Source of the DNA: an uncultured Clostridia bacterium
GTDB lineage: Bacteria; Bacillota; Clostridia; Oscillospirales; CAG-272
DNA length: 13,741 nucleotides
Direction: 5' to 3'
Assembly (NCBI GenBank): GCA_905235755.1
Contig: CAJONA010000014.1
Span: 1-13,741 of the forward strand
The notes under the pieces were generated by a model. The model was given only the letters and a program-made list of their open reading frames with translations, was not told the DNA's origin and ran no database searches. How positions within the stretch are numbered: position 1 is the first letter of the stretch; every line of letters begins with the position of its first letter. Shown piece after piece: positions 7,881 through 13,741 of the stretch. The translations under genes were made by a program, and so were the position numbers.

Positions 7881-8939
7881 ATGAATAACAATAATACGGC
7901 TCCTCGTGTCAAAAAGGAAACTAAGAACAAGATAAAAGTCGATTTTGACCGCACTCCGCTCAAAGACAGACTGAAAGCGAAATACCTCAACGGATATTTC
8001 TACAAAAAGGTGCTTATCGCCATATTCAGATTTCTGCTTTTGCTCGGTTTGTCGTACATCATCCTGTTCCCGTTCTTTTCGAAGATATCATCTTCGTTCA
8101 TGAGCCCGAGAGATTTCTTGCAGACGGACGTTAAGTATATACCGAAATATCCGACGCTCGATCAGTATAAGTATCTTATCACCGAAAACGGGTATTTCAA
8201 GGCGTTCCTGAATACCTTCCTGCTTTCGGGCACTTGCGCGATTTTGCAAACGTTCATATGCGCGTTTATCGGATACGGATTTGCAAAATTCAAATTCAAG
8301 GGTAACGGCGCTATGTTCGTCATCGTGCTTATTACGATGCTCCTGCCGCATCAGTTTATGCAGTCGTCAATGTTTCTGAAATTCAGATATTTCGTGCTCG
8401 ACTCGACTGGAATCTATTCCGCATTGGGGCTGACAAAGGGACTGATCGATACGGTGATACCTCTGATAATTCTGTCGCTGACAGGACTTGCCTTCAAAAA
8501 CGGTTTGTTCATATTCATCATGCGACAATTCTATCGAGGTGTTCCCGATGAGCTTGAGGAATCGTCATACGTCGACGGTTACGGCGTGTTCAAGACGTTC
8601 TTCTACATCATCCTGCCTCTGTCCGTTCCGATGCTTGTGACGGTGTTCATACTTGCGTTCTCGTGGCAATGGACTGACACGTTCTATATTAACCTGTTCC
8701 TACCGACAACGGATTCGGCGCTCCTGACGAGTATATCGTTCTGGCAAAAGACGCCGGAAACGCTCGCTGCGATAAGCGCTTCACAGCTTGCCGGTACAAC
8801 GGGCGCGAGCGAACTTTACTCGGTAGCCGTCAAGAACACGGCGGGCTTCCTTGTAATCATTCCGCTTATAATAATGTATCTGTTCTGCCAGAGAAAACTC
8901 ATTCAAGGTATCGAACATTCCGGATTCGGCGGTATGTAA
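7881..8939 (+). CDS. Carbohydrate ABC transporter permease, MalG type (second pair)
   Basis: 352-residue inner-membrane permease and partner of the preceding gene. It has an unusually long polar N-terminus of about 45 residues (NNNNTAPRVKKETKNKIKVD and on) before the first helix (LIAIFRFLLLLGLSYIILFPFF). The EAA loop is at about residues 226-250 (EESSYVDGYGVF, then IILPLSVP), and the C-terminus ends in a helix and a short basic tail. GGGGAGG at 7865-7871 is 9 nt before the ATG. It is the last gene of the leftmost operon and is followed 12 nt after its stop by a strong hairpin terminator. Its sequence differs clearly from the MalG-type permease at 422, so the operon encodes two distinct channels rather than a recent duplication. 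Confidence 0.93.
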   Translation: MNNNNTAPRVKKETKNKIKVDFDRTPLKDRLKAKYLNGYFYKKVLIAIFRFLLLLGLSYIILFPFFSKISSSFMSPRDFLQTDVKYIPKYPTLDQYKYLITENGYFKAFLNTFLLSGTCAILQTFICAFIGYGFAKFKFKGNGAMFVIVLITMLLPHQFMQSSMFLKFRYFVLDSTGIYSALGLTKGLIDTVIPLIILSLTGLAFKNGLFIFIMRQFYRGVPDELEESSYVDGYGVFKTFFYIILPLSVPMLVTVFILAFSWQWTDTFYINLFLPTTDSALLTSISFWQKTPETLAAISASQLAGTTGASELYSVAVKNTAGFLVIIPLIIMYLFCQRKLIQGIEHSGFGGM

Positions 8940-8950
8940 TATCAAAAATA

Positions 8951-8981
8951 AAGGCCGTCAGCGCAAAGCTGACGGCTTTTT
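8951..8981. terminator. Bidirectional rho-independent terminator between convergent genes
   Basis: Perfect 9-bp stem GCCGTCAGC (8954-8962) and GCTGACGGC (8968-8976) with a 5-base loop GCAAA, followed by five T (8977-8981). It ends the rightward permease operon. On the other strand the same hairpin lies 10 nt past the oxidoreductase stop and is followed by CTTTATTTTT, so it probably ends that gene as well, less strongly. Confidence 0.93.
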
Positions 8982-8986
8982 CATAT

Positions 8987-10465
8987 TCAAATAAAGGACG
9001 CTGCGCGGATGTCTTTTCGGCGTTCTTTTTTCATTATCGTTTCCACGGCTCTTTTCCCGACGCTCGCCGCTATCGGCAGTCCGCCCGGCACTTCGAGCCA
9101 TTGAGAGGCGAGGACGACATTCTGCATCCCGGACACCTCGTTTTTCAGCCGTCGCGGCACGAATCTTGACGAGAATGCAAAGCTCATATAAGAGCCTATC
9201 TCCGAGTCGAAATACCGTTTGTACGTCGCGGGCGTCCACGAGTCGACGTACGATATTTTGCCGCGCATCTCCGGGAATTTTTCCTCGATGATCTGCCCGA
9301 CGACCGCCGCAATATAGCGTTTGGTTTTTGCATACAGCTTCGGATTTTTGCTCATTTCGATAAATTTCAGCGACGTGTTTTCGTCGCAGAAGATCATCGC
9401 TTGAAGTATGTTCTTTCCCTCGGGAGAAAAATCCTTTTCATGCGAAAATTCGCGCAAAACGATGTGCTGTGCGTTCAGCTTCAAAACAAATTTTTCGGGC
9501 ACTTCGAATACGATGTCGTTTTCAAACGGCAATGACGGCAAGTCGCACGAATAAGCCGCCTGAAAACTCGAAAAACGCATCAACCGCGCGTCTTTATACT
9601 GATACGCCAAGTGTTTCGGCATACCGACGCCGAAAAGCTTTCTGAACGCGACGGCAAGGTCCGTCGTGACGACAAAATAGTCGGCTTTGATGATGTCCCC
9701 GTCGGAGAAGATGGCGGAGACGGCGCGCTCGCGCTCGACGTTTATCTTCACAGCCTCTTTACCGAGCATAAGTGTGCCGCCGAGAGACAGAAATTTGTCC
9801 GTCATTCTTTTCGCCATAGCGCGCGAGCCTCCTTTCGGAATATCGCCGTTGTCGCCGCAGAAATTTGCAAATACGACGATGAGCGCCAGCGCCATGAATT
9901 TTTCGCCGAGAAAAGCCGAAATAAAGCCGCTCAGCGTCGGCTCGTGAAAACGCGCCGCAAGTTCGCCGCTCGTCATCATGGCGTATTTCAGCAACTTCGG
10001 CGCGTTAAGCGCCGTTTGTGCGATGCCCGATTTCTTATCATGGCGCGCGCCCGCTATGCCCGACAGACCTTGAACAGTCCTGACGGCGGAAATGAACGCC
10101 TCTATCTCCTTTTTGTCGGCGGGAGAGAGGGAGAGCATATCCGTGCGGAGCTTTTCGATGTCGCGGTCAAGCGAGAGCGTCTTGCCGTCTTTTTCATAGG
10201 TGTAGAGCGTTTCACGGCGGATTATATCGATGCCGCCCAAAGCGCCGAGCTCCTCCCACATATTGTATGTCTCGGCAGCGGGATTTGTCCCCGTCAGCCA
10301 GTGGATACAATTGTCGATATGATATTCGCCGCGCTGCCAGCCGGTGAGATTTCCGCCCGCGACATTGTTTTTTTCGCAAATTACGGCGTCGTATCCGGCT
10401 TTCTCGGCATATATTCCTGCGGAAAGTCCCGCGACTCCGCCGCCGATGATGAGTATTTTCGGCAT
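8987..10465 (-). CDS. FAD-dependent oxidoreductase, phytoene desaturase (CrtI)-like family
   Basis: 492-residue flavoprotein of the broad CrtI / retinol saturase-like group (COG1233 type). The N-terminal dinucleotide-binding fold is clear: ILIIGGGVAGLSAGIYA with the GxGxxG at residues 8-13 and the ribose-binding glutamate E31 at the end of strand 2. It is followed by AGGN (36-39), where relatives usually have GGR. The C-terminal FAD segment is also present (VVLASQWLEVPGGLPIAASV, then GKRAVETI). There is no signal peptide and no transmembrane helix, so it is likely cytoplasmic or peripheral. Substrate unknown: no carotenoid genes are nearby, and gut Clostridia often carry such proteins alone. 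A GAAAGG site (10474-10479) lies 8 nt before the ATG. It is convergent with the permease operon and divergent from the GH20 operon, so a link to glycan use is not shown. Confidence 0.88.
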   Translation of the reverse strand: MPKILIIGGGVAGLSAGIYAEKAGYDAVICEKNNVAGGNLTGWQRGEYHIDNCIHWLTGTNPAAETYNMWEELGALGGIDIIRRETLYTYEKDGKTLSLDRDIEKLRTDMLSLSPADKKEIEAFISAVRTVQGLSGIAGARHDKKSGIAQTALNAPKLLKYAMMTSGELAARFHEPTLSGFISAFLGEKFMALALIVVFANFCGDNGDIPKGGSRAMAKRMTDKFLSLGGTLMLGKEAVKINVERERAVSAIFSDGDIIKADYFVVTTDLAVAFRKLFGVGMPKHLAYQYKDARLMRFSSFQAAYSCDLPSLPFENDIVFEVPEKFVLKLNAQHIVLREFSHEKDFSPEGKNILQAMIFCDENTSLKFIEMSKNPKLYAKTKRYIAAVVGQIIEEKFPEMRGKISYVDSWTPATYKRYFDSEIGSYMSFAFSSRFVPRRLKNEVSGMQNVVLASQWLEVPGGLPIAASVGKRAVETIMKKERRKDIRAASFI

Positions 10466-10499
10466 GATCCTTGCCTTTCATAACTATAATATTTTTAAT

Positions 10500-10527
10500 A
10501 TATTATTCGCTTGCAAAAGAAAAGCAA
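10500..10527 (-). promoter_or_regulatory. Candidate promoter for the oxidoreductase gene
   Basis: Read on the minus strand: TTGCTT (10527-10522), 16-nt spacer, TAATAT (10505-10500). This would put transcription start near 10493, about 28 nt before the ATG at 10465. Both boxes are only partial matches to sigma-A consensus, and the surrounding DNA is AT-rich enough to give such matches by chance. Confidence 0.35.
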
Positions 10528-10541
10528 TTCAACAAAATGCG

Positions 10542-10567
10542 TATTTTTTTCGTTGTCGAAAAAAATA
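10542..10567. repeat. Perfect inverted repeat, candidate regulator-binding site
   Basis: TATTTTTTTCG (10542-10552) and CGAAAAAAATA (10557-10567) are exact reverse complements, 11 bp each, separated by TTGT. It lies between the divergent oxidoreductase and GH20 genes, 33 nt upstream of the GH20 -35 box and about 15 nt upstream of the candidate leftward -35. It is not followed by a T-run on either strand, so it is a better candidate for a dimeric repressor or activator operator than for a terminator. The cognate regulator is not in the window. Confidence 0.6.
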
Positions 10568-10600
10568 TATACAATATATATGAAATTATGGAAATAAGTC

Positions 10601-10629
10601 TTGCAAAAAACGAAGCGAAAATGTATAAT
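10601..10629 (+). promoter_or_regulatory. Sigma-A-type promoter for the GH20-TPR-DUF4037 operon
   Basis: TTGCAA (10601-10606), exactly 17 nt spacer, perfect TATAAT (10624-10629). Expected start of transcription is about 10636, leaving a short leader of roughly 24 nt before the ATG at 10660, with GGAGG at 10650-10654. This is the best promoter in the window and indicates transcription independent of the left operon. Confidence 0.8.
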
Positions 10630-10659
10630 GAATACAGATAAGCCACAGCGGAGGAAAAC

Positions 10660-12249
10660 ATGAAAAATTTTGACAATTTCGGTGTGATGATCGACTGCTC
10701 ACGCAACGCCGTGCCAAACGTTACGGGACTTAAAAAATTCATTGAGATAATTTCAAAAATGGGATATAACTTTGCGATGCTCTACACAGAGGATACGTAC
10801 GAGGTCGAAAACGAGCCGTTTTTCGGATATAAGCGCGGCAGATACACGGCGGATGAGATCAAAGAGCTTGACGCGTATGCGAAAAGCGTCGGCGTCGAAC
10901 TCGTTCCGTGCATACAGACGCTCGCGCACCTGAAATCAATACTGCGCTGGGACGTTTACCGTCCGATATACGACATCGACGACATCATTCTCGCAGATGA
11001 GGATCGCACGTATGAGCTTGTCGAAAATATGTTCAAAACGCTGTCAACGACGTTTACGACGCGTAAAGTCCATATCGGTATGGACGAGGCGCACAACGTC
11101 GGACTTGGCAGATACCTCGACAAGCACGGCTTTACAAACAGATATGAACTGCTGATGCGCCATCTTAAAAAAGTGTGCGACATCGCAAAAAAATACGGCT
11201 TTGAGCCTTTGATGTGGTCTGATATGTTCTTCCGCCTCGTGAGCGGCGGCGCGTATCAACCTGTCGATGAATTTCCGCGCGAGATACAGGACAATATGCC
11301 GAAAGAAGTCTCGCTCGTCTATTGGGACTATTACAGCGAGGACTACGACAAGTACGTAGCCATGATAAATTCGCACAAAAAGCTGACTGACAAGGTGTGG
11401 TTCGCGGGCGGCGCGTGGTGTTGGGGCAACTTTGCGCCTCATTCGCGGCTCAGCATCCGCCGCAACAAAAAAGCGATCCCTGCTTGCATTGACAACGGGA
11501 TCAAGAACGTCTTTTTGACGATGTGGGGCGACAACGGTGGCGAATGCCCGTATTTCTCCGTACTTCCGGCGCTTATGCACGCTGCGGCACTCGCCGAAGG
11601 CATGGATGATGACGAGATGAAGGCAAAATTTTATGAGATAACCGGCGAGAGTTACGATGCTTTTGTCGACCTCGACCTGCCAAATCACGTCTACGGCGAG
11701 GACGAGATGGTCGGCAGTGCGGCATACTGCAAACAGCGGCTGTATAACGACGTTTTTCTCGGCATACTCGATCTCAGTGCGCCCGGCGCCGACGCGTCGC
11801 TTTACGTAAAATATGCCGAAAAGCTCCGTAATGACGCAAAGGAGAGCAAGAATTTCTCGTATCTGTTCGAGTCGTCGGCGGCGCTTTGTGACGCGCTCGC
11901 GATAAAATTCGATCTCGGTACGCGTTTGCGCGAGGCATATCTCGCGGGCGACAAGGCGACGCTTGAAAACATCGCCGCGGGCGATTTTGTCGACTGCATC
12001 GCCAAAATACGCGCTTTCCACAAGGCGTACCGCACGCAATGGTACGCCGTCAACAAAACGTACGGCTTCGAGGTGCAGGACACTCGCCTCGGCGGGCTGA
12101 TCTTACGTATGGAAAGCTGTCTCGAACGGCTGAACGACTATCTCAACGGCAAAATTGATAAAATAGAGGAACTCGAAGAAGAAGTCCTTTCAAACGATAT
12201 GGGCGGCATGAACGAATGGGCGCGTGCATTTACCGCAAACGTGATATAA
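10660..12249 (+). CDS. GH20 beta-N-acetylhexosaminidase, GcnA-like, cytoplasmic
   Basis: 529-residue glycoside hydrolase that should release terminal beta-linked GlcNAc or GalNAc by the substrate-assisted retaining mechanism of family GH20. The catalytic Asp-Glu pair is in HIGMDEAHNVGLGRYL (D142 orients the acetamido group, E143 is acid/base). R15 in DCSRNAVPN matches the sugar-binding arginine position. Aromatic pocket candidates are W186, W222 (YWDYY), W253 and W255 (GAWCWGNFAP) and W289 in TMWGDNGGE. The barrel covers about residues 5-340, and a helical C-terminal domain covers about 345-529. The usual N-terminal GH20 accessory domain is absent, as in GcnA-type enzymes. There is no signal peptide, so it acts on imported oligosaccharides. 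The start is set by GGAGG at 10650-10654 and a good promoter. It is first gene of an operon with TPR and DUF4037 genes. Confidence 0.88.
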   Translation: MKNFDNFGVMIDCSRNAVPNVTGLKKFIEIISKMGYNFAMLYTEDTYEVENEPFFGYKRGRYTADEIKELDAYAKSVGVELVPCIQTLAHLKSILRWDVYRPIYDIDDIILADEDRTYELVENMFKTLSTTFTTRKVHIGMDEAHNVGLGRYLDKHGFTNRYELLMRHLKKVCDIAKKYGFEPLMWSDMFFRLVSGGAYQPVDEFPREIQDNMPKEVSLVYWDYYSEDYDKYVAMINSHKKLTDKVWFAGGAWCWGNFAPHSRLSIRRNKKAIPACIDNGIKNVFLTMWGDNGGECPYFSVLPALMHAAALAEGMDDDEMKAKFYEITGESYDAFVDLDLPNHVYGEDEMVGSAAYCKQRLYNDVFLGILDLSAPGADASLYVKYAEKLRNDAKESKNFSYLFESSAALCDALAIKFDLGTRLREAYLAGDKATLENIAAGDFVDCIAKIRAFHKAYRTQWYAVNKTYGFEVQDTRLGGLILRMESCLERLNDYLNGKIDKIEELEEEVLSNDMGGMNEWARAFTANVI

Positions 12250-12251
12250 TT

Positions 12252-13103
12252 ATGAGCGAAGAAAAGAAAGAGCTCGGCGTCTCCGCCGAGGATTACAAAG
12301 AACCTAATTGCCCGTTTGTGTCCGACTTTTATGAAGGCGGTCCCGCCGTCGAGCCGATACCAGTCAAACGCGTGATAGAAAAACTCGACGAGCTTTTATA
12401 TGATAAGAACGACGTCGCCGGCGCTCGCCGTCATCTCGAATACTGGGAGAGGGCGGCGCGCGAGGGAAACGACCTGCGCGGACTGCTGACAGTCGAAAAC
12501 GAACTTATGGGCTTTTACCGTCAGAACGGCACGAAAGAGGATGCATACCTCGCAGCCGCTCACGCCCTTGAAATACTGCCGCTGCTCAAAATGGAAGAAA
12601 CCGTTTCGGGCGCGACGACATATCTCAACTGCGCGACAGTGTATAAAGTGTTCGGCGAGCCGGAAAAGGCGGCCGATAATTACGAACGCGCCAAAAAGAT
12701 ATACGAAAATAACCTCGACAAAAGCGATCGCCGCCTTGCGGGACTGTACAACAATTACGCGCTGGCGCTGTGCGACCTTTCGCGCTACGACGAGGCGGAG
12801 CGCCTTTACGGCTTGGCGCTTGACATAGTCGAAAACGACGCGGGGCAAAAGCTTGAGGCGGCGATAACGTATCTCAACCTCGCCGATCTGTATTACGCGA
12901 AGCTCGGCGCGGAGAGATCGGATAATGACGTATTTAAATATCTCGATATGGCGGAATCCGTATTCGACGACGAAAGCGTCCCGCGTGACGGGTATTACGC
13001 GTACGTCTGCACAAAGAGCGCGCCGACGTTCAAATACTACGGCTGGTTTATAACGGCGCAAAATCTTACCGAAAGGGCAAAAGCGATATATGAAAGGTCT
13101 TGA
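12252..13103 (+). CDS. Tetratricopeptide repeat protein beside a DUF4037 gene
   Basis: 283-residue soluble all-helical protein. Helical pairs fitting TPR spacing are seen at about residues 43-72, 74-110, 121-155 (TTYLNCATVYKVFGEPEKAA), 162-195 (AGLYNNYALALCDLSRYDEA) and 203-238, with a closing helix pair at about 248-283. The ATG at 12252 (MSEEKKELG) is chosen over an in-frame upstream ATG at 12216 because the latter lies inside the GH20 gene. The chosen start follows the GH20 stop by 2 nt and has no clear Shine-Dalgarno, so translation is probably coupled. No signal peptide or DNA-binding motif is seen. It ends inside the next gene (14-nt overlap), which points to a joint function with the DUF4037 protein, perhaps as scaffold or regulator (inference). 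Confidence 0.85.
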   Translation: MSEEKKELGVSAEDYKEPNCPFVSDFYEGGPAVEPIPVKRVIEKLDELLYDKNDVAGARRHLEYWERAAREGNDLRGLLTVENELMGFYRQNGTKEDAYLAAAHALEILPLLKMEETVSGATTYLNCATVYKVFGEPEKAADNYERAKKIYENNLDKSDRRLAGLYNNYALALCDLSRYDEAERLYGLALDIVENDAGQKLEAAITYLNLADLYYAKLGAERSDNDVFKYLDMAESVFDDESVPRDGYYAYVCTKSAPTFKYYGWFITAQNLTERAKAIYERS

Positions 13104-13741
13104 ACTTTCAAAAAAGTACTATAAAGCGTTCGGCGAGCCGATGCTCGAGCGGGATTTTGCCGACATTCTTCCGCACTGTGCCGTAGGGCTTTGCGGCGAG
13201 GGATCGGAGTGTCTGGGCTACGACGACGACATATCGTCCGATCACGACTTCGAGCCGGGATTTTGCATATTCATTCCCGACGACACCGACGAGCGCACGA
13301 TATTCAAACTCGAACGCGCCTATGCAAAACTTCCGGCGGAGTTCGAGGGCTTTAAAAGAGAAAAACTTTCGCCGGTCGGCGGCAACCGCCACGGCGTTAT
13401 AAAAGCGGGCGACTTTTTTGAAAAATACGTCGGCTCGCGCGACGGTAAACTGTCGCTTTACGGCTGGGCGACGATAGACGCAAGTTTCCTGCTCACGGCG
13501 ACAAACGGCGAGATATTCCGCGACGACGGCGGCGAGTTTTCGGCCGTTCGCGCGTATCTTTCGGATATGCCGCGCGACGCGTGGCTCAAACGCCTCGCGG
13601 GCAATCTCATAATGGCAAAGCAGGCCGGGCAGTACAACTATATGCGGTGCGTTTCGCACGGCGAGGGCGGCGCGGCACAGCTCGCCGTCATCGAATTTGT
13701 GAAAAACGCCGTGTCGGCGATATTCCTGCTCAATCATAAAT
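13090..13741 (+). CDS. DUF4037-type putative nucleotidyltransferase (3' end cut by window)
   Basis: The frame is open from ATG 13090 to the window end (217 residues seen, no stop). The N-terminus (MKGLELSKKYYKAFGEPMLE) and the SDHDFEPGFCIF region match what I remember of DUF4037 proteins. The segment GEGSECLGYDDDISSDHDFE shows a nucleotidyltransferase-like pattern: G38-S39, then 11 residues, then D51-x-D53. D130 (YGWATIDASF) could be the third carboxylate, which is a guess. Later RHGVIKAGDFFEKY and LAGNLIMAKQAGQYNY fit the family. No signal peptide. AAAGG in the previous gene's end (13077 region, GAAAGGGCAAAAG) could serve as ribosome site. The start overlaps the TPR gene by 14 nt. From memory, DUF4037, TPR and DUF4125 genes often neighbour each other, so a DUF4125 gene may follow outside the window. 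Substrate unknown. Confidence 0.82.
   Translation, partial: MKGLELSKKYYKAFGEPMLERDFADILPHCAVGLCGEGSECLGYDDDISSDHDFEPGFCIFIPDDTDERTIFKLERAYAKLPAEFEGFKREKLSPVGGNRHGVIKAGDFFEKYVGSRDGKLSLYGWATIDASFLLTATNGEIFRDDGGEFSAVRAYLSDMPRDAWLKRLAGNLIMAKQAGQYNYMRCVSHGEGGAAQLAVIEFVKNAVSAIFLLNHK

Noticed and set aside
9611..10483. 290-codon open frame on the plus strand
   Set aside because: It is antisense to the oxidoreductase, whose FAD motifs are intact. The plus-strand product is low-complexity R/A/E-rich and lacks a ribosome site.
10542..10567. Reading the perfect inverted repeat as a terminator
   Set aside because: There is no T-run after the hairpin on either strand and both flanking genes point away from it, so no transcript needs ending there.
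11044..12039. 331-codon open frame on the minus strand
   Set aside because: It lies wholly inside the GH20 gene on the other strand; the GH20 frame has catalytic motifs, a ribosome site and a promoter. The antisense product is rich in R, V and H with no recognisable domain.
12396..13061. 221-codon open frame on the minus strand
   Set aside because: Antisense shadow of the TPR gene; biased composition and no start signal.
13108..13737. 209-codon open frame on the minus strand
   Set aside because: It is antisense to the DUF4037-type gene, which has family motifs and runs open through the window end. The minus product resembles no family.
1..13741. CRISPR array, insertion sequence, tRNA or rRNA, phage genes
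   Set aside because: No spaced direct repeats, transposase or integrase motifs, or structural RNA signatures were seen; coding genes fill nearly all of the window and the longest gap is 194 nt.

Overview
The window looks like chromosome from an uncultured Clostridia-type Bacillota (Firmicutes), probably gut or rumen. Shine-Dalgarno sites are strong (AGGAGG, AAAGGAGG), GC is about one half by eye, isoleucine is very often ATA, and genes are tightly packed. DUF5696 proteins and NHL/YIP1 fusions next to sugar ABC permeases are, from memory, mainly Bacillota features. This assignment is inference; no rRNA or other marker is present.

Region 1 (1-8939, + strand) is one compact operon with gaps of 1-19 nt, entered from outside the window. 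It holds two complete MalF/MalG-type permease pairs (the first permease is cut by the window edge). Between the pairs lie two large exported or membrane proteins. The first is a 706-aa fusion of NHL beta-propeller, short TPR-like helices, a transmembrane helix and a YIP1-like membrane domain. The second is a 1129-aa secreted DUF5696-type protein that may be a surface glycan-binding or glycan-cleaving protein. No ATPase and no solute-binding protein are seen. A bidirectional hairpin terminator (8951-8981) closes the operon.

Region 2 (8987-10465, - strand) is a single convergent FAD-dependent oxidoreductase of the CrtI/phytoene desaturase-like type, substrate unknown.

Region 3 (10466-10659) is the AT-rich divergent intergenic region. 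It has a very good sigma-A-type promoter for the rightward genes, a weaker candidate leftward promoter, and a perfect 11-bp inverted repeat with a 4-bp centre that looks like a regulator site.

Region 4 (10660-window end, + strand) is a second operon. It starts with a cytoplasmic GH20 (GcnA-like) beta-N-acetylhexosaminidase, followed 2 nt later by a TPR protein. The TPR gene overlaps by 14 nt a DUF4037-type putative nucleotidyltransferase that runs off the window.

Working model (inference): the secreted DUF5696 protein and the NHL/YIP1 membrane protein handle or sense an extracellular glycan, the two permease pairs import the products using a shared ATPase from elsewhere, and the GH20 enzyme removes terminal GlcNAc/GalNAc inside the cell. 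The two least described elements are the permease/YIP1-NHL/DUF5696/permease cassette and the TPR-DUF4037 pair.
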